A stretch of DNA of 64,000 bases from Bacillota bacterium (GTDB taxonomy: Bacteria > Bacillota > Clostridia > Tissierellales > Sedimentibacteraceae). The translations under genes were made by a program, and so were the position numbers. The notes beneath the pieces were generated by a model, which saw only the letters and a list, made by a program, of their open reading frames with translations, searched no databases and was not told the origin of the DNA. The DNA lies in NCBI GenBank assembly GCA_023453025.1, contig JAEXUD010000061.1, positions 62,001-126,000 on the forward strand, given 5' to 3'. Numbering within the stretch: the stretch's first letter is position 1; every line of letters begins with the position of its first letter. Shown one piece after another: positions 33,757-43,043 of this stretch.

Positions 33757-34422
33757 TTAATTTTCATAAAATCCTTTGTATGATAGATAATTTAATATTA
33801 TATTGTTATTATAAAATATTTTACTGGATTCAGAATCCAATATGCTTTGTGATAAACTGCTGTCCTGTAAAAATCCTATTAGCGGAGAACTTAATGCAAA
33901 TACTATGTAAAGTATTATTACACTTTTTATCAATCCTGTTCCCGCTCCAAATAATCTATTTGTAAGATTTAAAAGCGGAAGTTTGAAAATTATATTTATA
34001 AAGTTAGATAATAATACCAGCGCTGCATATATAACTAAAAATGTTATTACAAAGCTGATGGATCTGATTAGAATTATACTGATATTATCTACGAATACTG
34101 AAAAAGTATCAGCATTTGCTATATCCCCTGTATTTATGATATTGCTTAATACATTTTTAAGCTCCGCCGGGATGTTAATCGACTGCTCAAATGTCTCCAT
34201 AAGTTTCTCTGACATTTTGCTTTCAAAAAAATCATGAACTTTAACAAAAAGTTTTGTATTATTTAATAAAAAATTTTCAGTTATATAATAAAACTCCTTG
34301 CTCAGAAAAAAGGCTATGACCGCTCCCAACGTATCAAACAATGTCTTTATGAAGCCTCTCCTGTAGCCTTGAAAACATGAATAACCGACAAAAATAATTA
34401 TTAAAATATCAATGTAATTCAT
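33757..34422 (-). CDS. CvpA family membrane protein
   Basis: 221-residue inner-membrane protein of the CvpA (colicin V production) family. It has four hydrophobic segments and the family N-terminus MNYIDILIIIFVGYSCFQGYRRGFIKTLFDTLG, followed by a soluble loop between segments 2 and 3 (about 45-105). The molecular function of CvpA proteins is poorly known. It lies between the DUF5711 gene and yedF in one operon. Confidence 0.85.
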   Translation of the reverse strand: MNYIDILIIIFVGYSCFQGYRRGFIKTLFDTLGAVIAFFLSKEFYYITENFLLNNTKLFVKVHDFFESKMSEKLMETFEQSINIPAELKNVLSNIINTGDIANADTFSVFVDNISIILIRSISFVITFLVIYAALVLLSNFINIIFKLPLLNLTNRLFGAGTGLIKSVIILYIVFALSSPLIGFLQDSSLSQSILDSESSKIFYNNNIILNYLSYKGFYEN

Positions 34423-34452
34423 ATTTGCCTCCTTTTATCCTTAGTACTCAAT

Positions 34453-35523
34453 TTATTTTATTTGGCCTTTAACGAGTTTGTCTTCAGATAAAATGTATAT
34501 GTCACTGCCTTTAACTGTAAAATCAGAAATATTACCTTCTGTATCTTCGTATATTTTATCTGTCTTCAATCCATGAATAAGAAATATGATATTTTTATTA
34601 TATACAAAAACCTTATCTTCGTAAACCTTTAATTTATCCACACCTTCCGGTATCTTGCTCACTCCCGTCACCTTGCCCTCATAATTGTAAGAAATAAGCT
34701 CAGTGTCTGTACCTTTTTTATATATTATATAAATGTGTTGATTTTCTTTGCTTATTTCATAATCAAGTATTTTATTATAAATTCCGTTCTTCCACATAAG
34801 TTTGCCGTTTGTATTAAAATAATAAATATTTTTGGTTCCTATTACTATAACGTTATTATTTATAATCTGCGTTTTAATCAATATCTCATCATCAATTTCC
34901 ATGTTCCAAAGTTCCACATCATCAAGTAAATTAAAATAAACGGTATTTATTACTGAGCCATTTTCAAATCTCATAGTAATAAGTGAATATGCCTCAGATT
35001 TATCACTTATAGATACACCTGTAATATTATCATCAAAGGCTTTGTTATCAACAATTAATTCATTGTTATCATTCATAATATATAATGAGTTTTGTCCTGT
35101 ATTGTTTTTAATAATCATATATATTTTTTCATTTTCACGTGAAACACTTACTATATCCCCTTGAATTGCAGTCATTACATACTTTTGATTATTTAAATCT
35201 ATCATTTGTATCATGTCTTCCATATTTCTGAATATATAGTTATCGGTTATATATACCTGCCTTGAAAATGATTCATCTTCATTTTTCCAAATTAAATTAT
35301 TTTTGTAATCAAGAAATATAATTTTTTGATTATTGTATGTTATCAACCCATCGTAAAAAAATCTGCATTCCTCAAGAGTGTCTATTTTGGTTGTTTGAGT
35401 ATTTTCTACATTATACACCTTTTTTTGGTCTAATAATGTCATAAATTCTTGTCCATATGTAATAATTGCTATCCCAAGTATAATTATTATAAAAAATATA
35501 ATAAATGTAATCAGCTTCTTCAT
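34453..35523 (-). CDS. DUF5711-like membrane-anchored beta-propeller protein
   Basis: 356-residue protein with a single N-terminal membrane segment (residues about 3-25, FIIFFIIIILGIAIITYG) and a large exposed part made of short repeating beta-rich units of about 40 residues, as in the DUF5711 family. No catalytic motif is visible. The repeats (IYMIIKNNTGQNSLYIM, IYIIYKKGTDTELISYN) suggest a beta-propeller scaffold. First gene of the operon with cvpA, yedF and DUF951. A parS-like site lies inside the coding sequence. Confidence 0.7.
   Translation of the reverse strand: MKKLITFIIFFIIIILGIAIITYGQEFMTLLDQKKVYNVENTQTTKIDTLEECRFFYDGLITYNNQKIIFLDYKNNLIWKNEDESFSRQVYITDNYIFRNMEDMIQMIDLNNQKYVMTAIQGDIVSVSRENEKIYMIIKNNTGQNSLYIMNDNNELIVDNKAFDDNITGVSISDKSEAYSLITMRFENGSVINTVYFNLLDDVELWNMEIDDEILIKTQIINNNVIVIGTKNIYYFNTNGKLMWKNGIYNKILDYEISKENQHIYIIYKKGTDTELISYNYEGKVTGVSKIPEGVDKLKVYEDKVFVYNKNIIFLIHGLKTDKIYEDTEGNISDFTVKGSDIYILSEDKLVKGQIK
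35131..35146. promoter_or_regulatory. parS-like ParB binding site
   Basis: ATTTTCACGTGAAACA agrees with the Firmicute consensus TGTTTCACGTGAAACA at 14 of 16 positions, including all of the central palindrome. It lies in a coding region about 17.5 kb from oriC and 9 kb from parB, the usual surrounding of parS. Confidence 0.8.
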
Positions 35524-35621
35524 ATTATTTCCCTAATGTTCAATTTACCATATTATATCAAATTTATAAGGATATTGCATTAAAATTTAATTAAATACAT
35601 ATAATAAAAGAAAAGTAAATT

Positions 35622-35651
35622 AAAAGAAAATTGCATCTGCAATTTTCTTTT
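35622..35651 (-). terminator. Terminator after the cysteine desulfurase gene
   Basis: AAAAGAAAATTGCA (35622-35635) and TGCAATTTTCTTTT (35638-35651) form a long symmetrical stem, T-rich at the 3' end on either strand. Confidence 0.75.
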
Positions 35652-35656
35652 ATTAT

Positions 35657-36796
35657 TTATGTTCCTGAAATCTCATTTAACGCTTTTACCGCCGCCATAA
35701 TATCTGTCCTTTTATTAAATGGTCCTATGCCAAATCTTACTGCTCCCAGTTTTTCTGTTCCTATTGTTTTATGTGCCAATGGTGCACAATGAAGCCCAGG
35801 TCTTACTGCAATATTATATTCTGTGTCTAATCTGTAAGCAACCTCTGAAGAATCCATATCCAGTATATTTATAGGAACAACTCCACATCTGTAGTCAATG
35901 TCTTCAGGGCCGTATATTTCGATTTTAGCGTTCTTTTTTAGTTCATTGAGGAATATATCAAGAAGATTTTTTTCGTGGCTGTAAATTGATTTTGTGCCCT
36001 TGTTTAGAATGTACTTTAACCCTGCATTCAGTCCTGCAATCCCTGGAAGATTATGCGTACCTGCTTCTAACTTGTCAGGATAGAAATTTGGCTGGAGCAT
36101 GCTGCTGGATTCACTGCCTGTTCCGCCTTCCTTCAATTGTTTTATATCTGCTTCACAATTAATAAGAAGTGCTCCTGTTCCCTGCGGACCTAAAAGGCCT
36201 TTGTGGCCGGGTACAGCCAGCAAATCAATATTAAATTTATTCATATCAATTTCCATTACACCGGCACTTTGAGAGCCGTCTACCAGATACAAAATATTTT
36301 TATTTTTGCACATTTGTCCAATTTCTTCTATAGGCATTATTGTTCCGGTCAGATTTGATACATGCGTAGTTACAACGAGTTTGGTATTGCTCCTTACAGA
36401 AGCTTCTATATCCTCAACCTTTACTCTCCCATCCTTTGCACACTGAACTATAGTATTTTCCACCCCATATTTTTCCATTTCTTTTATTGGCCGCAGTACG
36501 GAATTATGTTCCATAGATGTAGTTATAACATGATCTCCGGAGTTTAAAACGCCCTTGATTGCCTGATTTAAGCCATCGGTTGCATTGAAGGTAAATATAA
36601 CTTTCATAGGGTCATCTAAATTAAACAGTTGCGCCATTAATTCCCTGGTTTCATATATAACCCTGGCCCCTTCAATAGCCATTGCATGACTTCCTCTTCC
36701 AGGATTTGCACCATATTCAGTCATTGCTCTCATGACACTTTGATATACTGTCTTTGGTTTCGGGTATGTTGTTGCAGCATTATCTAAATAAATCAT
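35657..36796 (-). CDS. Cysteine desulfurase family PLP enzyme
   Basis: 379-residue class V aminotransferase of the cysteine desulfurase group (EF2568-like branch). It begins MIYLDNAATTYPKPKTVY; the PLP lysine is Lys199 in VPGHKGLLG, and the active-site cysteine is Cys337 in RPGLHCAPLAH. It could supply sulfur, or selenium from selenocysteine, for YedF encoded nearby; which substrate it prefers is inference. It is 44 bases downstream of pyrC on the same strand and ends in a terminator. Confidence 0.88.
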   Translation of the reverse strand: MIYLDNAATTYPKPKTVYQSVMRAMTEYGANPGRGSHAMAIEGARVIYETRELMAQLFNLDDPMKVIFTFNATDGLNQAIKGVLNSGDHVITTSMEHNSVLRPIKEMEKYGVENTIVQCAKDGRVKVEDIEASVRSNTKLVVTTHVSNLTGTIMPIEEIGQMCKNKNILYLVDGSQSAGVMEIDMNKFNIDLLAVPGHKGLLGPQGTGALLINCEADIKQLKEGGTGSESSSMLQPNFYPDKLEAGTHNLPGIAGLNAGLKYILNKGTKSIYSHEKNLLDIFLNELKKNAKIEIYGPEDIDYRCGVVPINILDMDSSEVAYRLDTEYNIAVRPGLHCAPLAHKTIGTEKLGAVRFGIGPFNKRTDIMAAVKALNEISGT

Positions 36797-36840
36797 TACA
36801 TCACCTGCTATTATAATTTTAATTTATTATATGTTTGTAT

Positions 36841-38124
36841 TTAACTATTTGATAACAATTTATCCTTGTATACAATATTTCCTCTGCATATGGTGTATTT
36901 AACTTTTCCCGTCAACTCCCATCCTATGAAAGGAGAATTGCTTGACTTGGAATAGAAATTATCAACTGTCCAATTTTCTTCAGGGTCAAATATTAATATA
37001 TCTGCCTTTAACCCTTCTTTTATTCTGCCTGAGCTTAAATTATATAAATTTGCCGGATTTATAGTCATTTTTTCTATAAGCTCACTAAGTGTTAAACAAT
37101 TATTTTTAACTAAGTAAGTTATGCCTAATGCTAATGCAGTTTCCAATCCTATTATTCCGCTGGGTGCCTTTAAAAACTCCTGTTCTTTTTCTTCTCTGCT
37201 GTGAGGAGCATGATCTGTGGCAATTATATTAATTGTACCGTCCTTTAAGCCTTCTATAATTTTCAATCTGTCTTCCTCCGTCCTTAACGGAGGATTCATT
37301 TTAGCATTTGTTTTATATTTTATAACATCATCCTCTGTTAATGTAAAATGATGTGGTGAAGCTTCTGCGAATATATTTGCTCCCTTTGATTTTGCATATC
37401 TTATTACATCAACTGACACACCTGAGCTTACATGCTGTATATTTACTTTTGCTCCGGTTTCTAAAGCCAGAATGCAATCTCTTGCAATCATTACATCCTC
37501 AGCTGAATGTGATGCTCCGGATATATTTAATTTTTTTGATATTCTTCCATGGTTAATACCCGGGTTAAAAACCAAATCTGGATCTTCTTCATGAAAGCTT
37601 ATTGGCACATCAAGCTTTTTTGCAGCTTCCATAGCTTTTAAAACTATATACGAATCCATTATTGGAAAACCATCATCAGTAAATCCGGCTGCTCCTCTAT
37701 ATTTCAACAAATCCATATCCACAAGCTCTTTTCCTTGTAATCCGATTGTAACTGCGGCAGCTTGCAATATATTTATTTGAGAGTTTTTTGCCTCATTCAG
37801 GATGTACTCAAGGGTTTCTGAATTGTCTGCTGCAGGTTTTGTATTTGCCATGCACACAACTGTTGTAAAACCACCTCTGGCTGCTGCTTTGGAGCCTGAT
37901 TGGATATCTTCTTTATATGTTAACCCCGGATCTCTGAAATGCACATGTACATCAATTAAACCAGGTGTAACTACTTTTCCTTCTGCATCTATTATTTCAT
38001 CTGCATCATAAGCATCAATAGCTTTATCGATTTTTACAATATACTCTCCATCTATAAGAACATCTGATATTTCATCCATTTTCGTTTCCGGATCAATTAC
38101 TCTTCCATTTTTTATAAGTATCAT
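36841..38124 (-). CDS. pyrC: Dihydroorotase
   Basis: Cyclises carbamoyl aspartate to dihydroorotate. The 427-residue protein is of the Bacillus-type class I dihydroorotase. Metal-binding motifs: DVHVHFRDPG (His60, His62), the HEED and HVSS regions in the middle, and ATDHAPHSREEK (metal Asp). GGGGATT precedes ATG 38124. It is separated from pyrBIKDE by the yedF cluster and has no visible PyrR leader, so it may escape the attenuator. Confidence 0.95.
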   Translation of the reverse strand: MILIKNGRVIDPETKMDEISDVLIDGEYIVKIDKAIDAYDADEIIDAEGKVVTPGLIDVHVHFRDPGLTYKEDIQSGSKAAARGGFTTVVCMANTKPAADNSETLEYILNEAKNSQINILQAAAVTIGLQGKELVDMDLLKYRGAAGFTDDGFPIMDSYIVLKAMEAAKKLDVPISFHEEDPDLVFNPGINHGRISKKLNISGASHSAEDVMIARDCILALETGAKVNIQHVSSGVSVDVIRYAKSKGANIFAEASPHHFTLTEDDVIKYKTNAKMNPPLRTEEDRLKIIEGLKDGTINIIATDHAPHSREEKEQEFLKAPSGIIGLETALALGITYLVKNNCLTLSELIEKMTINPANLYNLSSGRIKEGLKADILIFDPEENWTVDNFYSKSSNSPFIGWELTGKVKYTICRGNIVYKDKLLSNS

Positions 38125-38251
38125 TTTAATCCCCTATTGTTCAATATACGTTTATTATATCACAAATACAACAATATGAAAGAAATATATTAATAGTTGG
38201 TAATTTAATGGTTCTATGCTATTATTAATATAATAAATATCGGAGGTATCT

Positions 38252-38911
38252 ATGTTTAAAGCTGCAATATTTGATTTAGACGGAACTTTACTTGATTCTA
38301 TTGAGGATTTAGAAAGAGCATGCAATTATGCTTTATCTAAATTTAATCTTCCCCATGTCGATTCTCAAAAGCATAAATTAATGCTTGGCTATGGACGACG
38401 AAAAGTAATTGAATCAATCACAAGTGAATTTTTTGGATTCGAAGAAAGCGATTTAACAAATAAATTTCTTATGTACTACAACGAATTTTATAATGCTCAT
38501 ATGTTTGATAATACGAAGCCCTTTAAAGGAATAATTGATATGCTTGATATGTTAAACCGTAAAAATATAATTACTGCCGTATTATCCAACAAACCTCATG
38601 ATTATACGTTAAAACTTTGTGAGAGATTTTTTTATGATAAAATACAATTTGTATCAGGTCTTAAGGATGGATGTGGTGCCAAACCTGATCCTGCTTCTCT
38701 TTTGGGCATTATTCAAGATATGAATTTAAATAAAGCAGAATGCATTTACGTTGGTGATACAGAAATTGATATACAGGTTGCCAAAAATGCCGGCGTAAAA
38801 TCCCTGGGTGTATTATGGGGCTTTAGAACACAATCTGTTTTGGAACGTGAGAAAGCTGATTATTTAGCAACAAGCATAAATGAAATGGTTGATATTATAT
38901 TAAATAATTAA
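38252..38911 (+). CDS. HAD family hydrolase (phosphoglycolate phosphatase-like)
   Basis: 219-residue haloacid dehalogenase phosphatase. Motif I is DLDGTLLDS (nucleophile Asp9), motif II VLSNKP, lysine in GAKPDP, and motif IV VGDTEIDIQVAKNAG. A small cap domain lies between motifs I and II (about 15-80). Gph, PpaX and 5'-nucleotidase-like enzymes share this layout, so the substrate is open. GGAGG stands before ATG 38252. Single gene with its own terminator. Confidence 0.9.
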   Translation: MFKAAIFDLDGTLLDSIEDLERACNYALSKFNLPHVDSQKHKLMLGYGRRKVIESITSEFFGFEESDLTNKFLMYYNEFYNAHMFDNTKPFKGIIDMLDMLNRKNIITAVLSNKPHDYTLKLCERFFYDKIQFVSGLKDGCGAKPDPASLLGIIQDMNLNKAECIYVGDTEIDIQVAKNAGVKSLGVLWGFRTQSVLEREKADYLATSINEMVDIILNN

Positions 38912-38945
38912 TAAGTGATTGATGACAAAGCATACCCCCTAACAT

Positions 38946-38975
38946 CGTCATTCTGAGGCGAACCCGAAGAATCTC
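38946..38975. repeat. Dispersed TCATTCTGAG...GAAGAATCTC repeat
   Basis: CGTCATTCTGAGGCG, ACCC, GAAGAATCTC: an imperfect inverted pair between the HAD gene and its terminator. Similar copies at 28216 and 63251. Confidence 0.55.
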
Positions 38976-38990
38976 TATTGTCAGAAGACT

Positions 38991-39018
38991 CAGGGAGGGC
39001 TTAACCCTCCCTGTTTTT
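38991..39018 (+). terminator. Terminator of the HAD gene
   Basis: CAGGGAGGG, CTTAA loop, CCCTCCCTG then T5. It also lies just after hydA on the other strand, where no U-run follows. Confidence 0.9.
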
Positions 39019-39024
39019 AAATTT

Positions 39025-40836
39025 TTATTTTAATTTTTCAAAAAGTTTTTCAAACTCTTCTTCCTGCTCAACCTTATATGACTCTCTCTTGCTATAATGA
39101 GTGTGCAAAAGTTTATGTGACAAATGGCTGTTTGGCTCTTTCAGAAATTCTTCATAAAGCTTCTTAACCTCAGGATTTTTATGAGATTTTCTCAGCGGCA
39201 GAGATTTATCCAATTCATACAATGCATCTGCTCTCTTTGTCTTTGGATTTACATCAAGTCTTGCCTTAGCAGAAACGTGGGACTGACCTCCACCATGTAC
39301 ACATCCTCCCGGACATGCCATAACCTCTATAAAATGATACTGCTTTTCGCCTGATTTAACTGACTCAAGAACCTTTGCAGCATTTGCAGTTCCATGAGCC
39401 ACCGCAATTTTAACCTCTGTATCCTTGCCTTCTATAGGAAGAACTACTGATGCTTCTTTAACTCCTTCAATTCCTCTGACACCTTGATATTCAATTTCTT
39501 CTAAATCCTTGCCAGTTAGTATATCTGCAACTGTTCTTAAAGCTGCTTCCATAACACCGCCTGTTGCACCAAATATAGCACCTGCTCCTGTATACTCTCC
39601 TAATATGCTGTCCGGCTTTTCATCCTTAAGGTTTATAAAATTAATTCTGGCTTGCTTTATCATGTCCCCAAGCTCTCTCGTTGTCAATGAAATGTCTACA
39701 TCTCGTACACCGTCAACTTCCATCTCAGGTCTGTTGGCTTCTGTTTTCTTTGAAGTACATGGCATTACAGACACACATACCATCTTCTTAGGATCTATTC
39801 CTTCCTTTTGAGCATAGTATGTCTTTGCTATGGCTCCAAACATCTGCTGCGGTGATTTGCAGGTTGACAGGTTATCAAGAAAATCAGGATAATTCAATTC
39901 ACAGAAACGAATCCATCCAGGTGAACATGATGTTATCATCGGAAGCTTACCGCCATTTTTCACCCTGTGTAAAAGCTCTGTTCCTTCTTCCAAAATAGTA
40001 AGATCCGCTGAGAAATTTGTATCAAAAACCTTATTAAATCCGAGTCTTCTTAATGCAGCAACCATTTTTCCCGTCACATCTGTTCCAACCGGATAGCCAA
40101 ATTCCTCACCTAGAGACGCCCTTACACCCGGAGCTGTTTGTACAACAACATATTTTTCTGGGTCATCAATAGCTTCCCAAACCTCATCTGTATATGTTCT
40201 TTCTCTAAGTGCTGCTACAGGGCATGCCTGAATACATTGTCCGCAATATACACATTCCACATCCATCATGCTGTAATCAAATGCAGGAGCGACCTCTGTA
40301 TTAAAACCTCTTTTAGTAAAGTCTAACACTCCTATACCCTGAACATTCCTGCATGTGCTTACACAGCGCCCGCAAAGTATGCACTTGCTGGTATCTCTTA
40401 CTATTGAATGGGATAAATCATCAATTTTAGCTTCTCTTTTTGCTCCTTCAAATTCTATATCCTTAATTCCAAGTTCATCACATAGTTTTTGAAGCTCGCA
40501 AGTACCGTTTCTAAGACATGTCAAGCATTCTCTGTTATGATTTGCAAGTATAAGCTCCACATTCATTCTTACTGCATTTCTGACCTTTGCGGTATTAGTT
40601 CTTACATTCATTCCTTCCTGAACCTGTAAAACGCATGATGCAGGAAGATTTCTCATCGGAACACCCTTTATATCAACTTCAACAACACATACTCTGCATG
40701 CGGCTATTTCATTTATATCCTTTAAAAAACAAAGTGTAGGTATGTCAATTCCAGCCTCCCTGGCTGCCATTAACACTGTATAATCCTTAGGAACGCTGAC
40801 CTGTATTCCGTTTATAGTTACATTAACATTTTCCAT
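39025..40836 (-). CDS. hydA: [FeFe] hydrogenase catalytic subunit
   Basis: Reduces protons to H2 (or the reverse). 603 residues from ATG 40836; a GTG at 40845 is possible but has no usable ribosome spacing. N-terminal [2Fe-2S] domain (CRVCVVEV), His/Cys cluster (HNRECLTC), two [4Fe-4S] ferredoxin motifs (CILCGRCVSTC, CVYCGQCIQAC), then the H-cluster: TSCSPGW, MPCTSKK and ACPGGCVHGGG. This layout is that of the multimeric HydABC enzymes that confurcate ferredoxin and NADH. Last gene of the operon. Confidence 0.96.
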   Translation of the reverse strand: MENVNVTINGIQVSVPKDYTVLMAAREAGIDIPTLCFLKDINEIAACRVCVVEVDIKGVPMRNLPASCVLQVQEGMNVRTNTAKVRNAVRMNVELILANHNRECLTCLRNGTCELQKLCDELGIKDIEFEGAKREAKIDDLSHSIVRDTSKCILCGRCVSTCRNVQGIGVLDFTKRGFNTEVAPAFDYSMMDVECVYCGQCIQACPVAALRERTYTDEVWEAIDDPEKYVVVQTAPGVRASLGEEFGYPVGTDVTGKMVAALRRLGFNKVFDTNFSADLTILEEGTELLHRVKNGGKLPMITSCSPGWIRFCELNYPDFLDNLSTCKSPQQMFGAIAKTYYAQKEGIDPKKMVCVSVMPCTSKKTEANRPEMEVDGVRDVDISLTTRELGDMIKQARINFINLKDEKPDSILGEYTGAGAIFGATGGVMEAALRTVADILTGKDLEEIEYQGVRGIEGVKEASVVLPIEGKDTEVKIAVAHGTANAAKVLESVKSGEKQYHFIEVMACPGGCVHGGGQSHVSAKARLDVNPKTKRADALYELDKSLPLRKSHKNPEVKKLYEEFLKEPNSHLSHKLLHTHYSKRESYKVEQEEEFEKLFEKLK

Positions 40837-40853
40837 AATTAACACCAGCCTTT

Positions 40854-42644
40854 CTATTTCTTAATAATTGCATGGAATGTACAAGCATCCATACACGAAC
40901 CACATTTTATACATTTATCCTGATTAATAATATGAACTTCCTTAACCTTGCCTTCAATTGCTCCAACGGGACAAATCCTTGAGCATCTTGTACAGCCCTT
41001 ACAATCCATTGTTATAATATATTTTAACAATGACTGACAGACACCGGCAGGACATCTTTTTTCTATAACATGTGCTTCATACTCATCTCTGAAATATTTT
41101 AATGTGGACAGTACTGGATTTGGTGCTGTTTGTCCCAATCCGCAAAGAGATGTCTCTTTAATATTTAATGCCAGCCTTTCAAGCTTATCAAGGTCGTCCA
41201 TTGTACCCTTGCCTTCAGTTATTTTTTCCAAAATTTCAAGCATTCGTTTTGTGCCTTCTCTGCATGGAGTACATTTGCCGCAGGATTCATCGACTGTAAA
41301 ATCAAGGAAGAATCTTGCGATATCAACCATACAGTTATCCTCATCCATTACTATCATCCCGCCGGATCCCATCATGGAGCCTACTGCAGTTAAATTATCG
41401 TAATCAATAGGAATATCAAGGTGATCCTTTGTCAAGCATCCGCCTGAAGGTCCTCCTGTTTGAACTGCCTTGAATTCTTTTCCTTTAGGACATCCTCCTC
41501 CTATATCATAAATAACTTCTTTTAAGGTTGTTCCCATAGGAACCTCAACCAATCCTGTATTGTTTATTTTTCCGCCAAGAGCAAATACCTTTGTTCCGGG
41601 AGACTTTTCCGTACCAAAGCTTTTAAACCATTCCGAACCGTTTAAAATAATCTGCGGCACATTTGCCAAGGTTTCAACATTATTTATTATAGTAGGCTTA
41701 CCCCATAAGCCTTTATTTGCCGGGAAAGGCGGCTTGTTTCTGGACATTCCTCTCTTTCCTTCAATTGACTGCATCAAAGCTGTTTCTTCTCCGCAAACAA
41801 AAGCTCCGGCTCCCAGTCTGATTTCTATATCAAAGTCAAAATCTGTATCAAACAAATTTTTCCCTAATAATCCAAGTTCTCTGGCTTGATTTATTGCAAT
41901 TTCAAGCCTGTGTACAGCTATAGGATATTCCGCTCTGACATAAATAAAACCTTTTGTAGCTCCGATTGCATATCCTGCAATAGCCATAGCCTCTAATACA
42001 GCGTGAGGGTCACCTTCCAGGACACTTCTGTCCATAAATGCACCTGGGTCGCCCTCGTCAGCATTACATATTACATATTTTTGATCTGCTTTATTTGGTG
42101 CGGCAAAGCTCCATTTCATGCCTGTTGAAAATCCGGCTCCTCCTCTTCCCTTCAAGCCTGAATCCTTTACCAATTTTATTACTTCATCAGGTGTCATTTC
42201 TGTAAGCACCTTTCCAAGTGCCATATATCCGTCACGCGCTATATATTCCTCTATATTTTCAGGGTTTATTAAACCACAATTTCTAAGCGCAACTCTTTTT
42301 TGCTTCTTATAAAATTCAACTTCGCTTAGAGGCTTGATTTGTTCATTTTTCGCACTTTCATCATACAAATATTTACGAACTATTCTTCCTTTTAATAAAT
42401 GCTCCTCGACAATCTCGTCAACTCTATCTACAGTCATTCTTGCATAAAATGTTCCTTCAGGATATATTATAACTACAGGTCCTTCTTCACATAAACCAAA
42501 ACATCCTGTAACAACAACCTGAACCTCATCATCCAAATTAACTTCTTTAATTTTATCTTCGAATCTTTGCTTAATTAAAGCAGATTTTGAAGAACTGCAT
42601 CCGGTTCCGCCGCAAACCAGGACATGTGATCTGAAAATTTTCAT
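40854..42644 (-). CDS. hydB: NADH-binding subunit of multimeric [FeFe] hydrogenase (NuoF-like)
   Basis: 596-residue flavoprotein. N-terminal thioredoxin-like [2Fe-2S] domain (CGGTGCSS near residues 12-19), NuoF core with FMN/NAD-binding GRGGAGFSTGMKW and ADEGDPGAFMDR, [4Fe-4S] motif CGKCTPCREGT, and a C-terminal pair of ferredoxin clusters (CKGCTRCSRIC, CIKCGSCMDAC). HydB of electron-bifurcating hydrogenases has exactly this domain order. It carries NADH oxidation and probably the bifurcation site. Confidence 0.95.
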   Translation of the reverse strand: MKIFRSHVLVCGGTGCSSSKSALIKQRFEDKIKEVNLDDEVQVVVTGCFGLCEEGPVVIIYPEGTFYARMTVDRVDEIVEEHLLKGRIVRKYLYDESAKNEQIKPLSEVEFYKKQKRVALRNCGLINPENIEEYIARDGYMALGKVLTEMTPDEVIKLVKDSGLKGRGGAGFSTGMKWSFAAPNKADQKYVICNADEGDPGAFMDRSVLEGDPHAVLEAMAIAGYAIGATKGFIYVRAEYPIAVHRLEIAINQARELGLLGKNLFDTDFDFDIEIRLGAGAFVCGEETALMQSIEGKRGMSRNKPPFPANKGLWGKPTIINNVETLANVPQIILNGSEWFKSFGTEKSPGTKVFALGGKINNTGLVEVPMGTTLKEVIYDIGGGCPKGKEFKAVQTGGPSGGCLTKDHLDIPIDYDNLTAVGSMMGSGGMIVMDEDNCMVDIARFFLDFTVDESCGKCTPCREGTKRMLEILEKITEGKGTMDDLDKLERLALNIKETSLCGLGQTAPNPVLSTLKYFRDEYEAHVIEKRCPAGVCQSLLKYIITMDCKGCTRCSRICPVGAIEGKVKEVHIINQDKCIKCGSCMDACTFHAIIKK

Positions 42645-42670
42645 TGCTTCTCCTCCATTCCTTAGAAATG

Positions 42671-43033
42671 CTACTCAGCACCTATTGTATATTCTCGTAC
42701 AATATTGTTGTTAACCAAATGCTCTGATACAATTCTCTTTGCTTTATCAGGATTTATATGAATATAGGTAACTTTCTCTTTACCAGTCGCATACACTTCT
42801 ACTATCGGCTCATAAGTGCACATTCCGATGCAGCCTGTTTGAACTACCTGTACATTACCAAGGTTTCTTTTGGCAATCTCCTCAACAAGCGTTGCTAATA
42901 CAGGTCTTGCCCCTGCTGATATTCCGCATGTGGCCATTCCTACTACAACTCTTATATCCTTATCAGAATTACGCATTTCAACATTTTTTATAGCTTCTTC
43001 TCTTAATTTTTTTAACTCTTCCAAAGATTTCAT
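42671..43033 (-). CDS. Thioredoxin-like [2Fe-2S] ferredoxin of the hyd operon
   Basis: 120-residue protein between hydC and hydB. ATG 43033 has AGGGGG at suitable distance, so the longer frame from 43114, which overlaps hydC, is not used. The fold fits the [2Fe-2S] ferredoxin family: MATCGISAGA at about 34-43 and QTGCIGMCTYEP at about 73-84 provide four cysteines. In related operons this gene is sometimes named hydD; it may relay electrons between HydC and HydB, but its role is not established. Confidence 0.85.
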   Translation of the reverse strand: MKSLEELKKLREEAIKNVEMRNSDKDIRVVVGMATCGISAGARPVLATLVEEIAKRNLGNVQVVQTGCIGMCTYEPIVEVYATGKEKVTYIHINPDKAKRIVSEHLVNNNIVREYTIGAE

Positions 43034-43043
43034 AATTTGCCCC

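Noticed and set aside
39025..40836. Possibility of selenocysteine in the hydrogenase or YedF
   Set aside because: All expected active-site positions are ordinary Cys codons and the frames contain no TGA.
41560..41889. Long frames antisense to hydB and other minus-strand genes
   Set aside because: They are complementary shadows of strongly supported genes, without ribosome sites or recognisable products.
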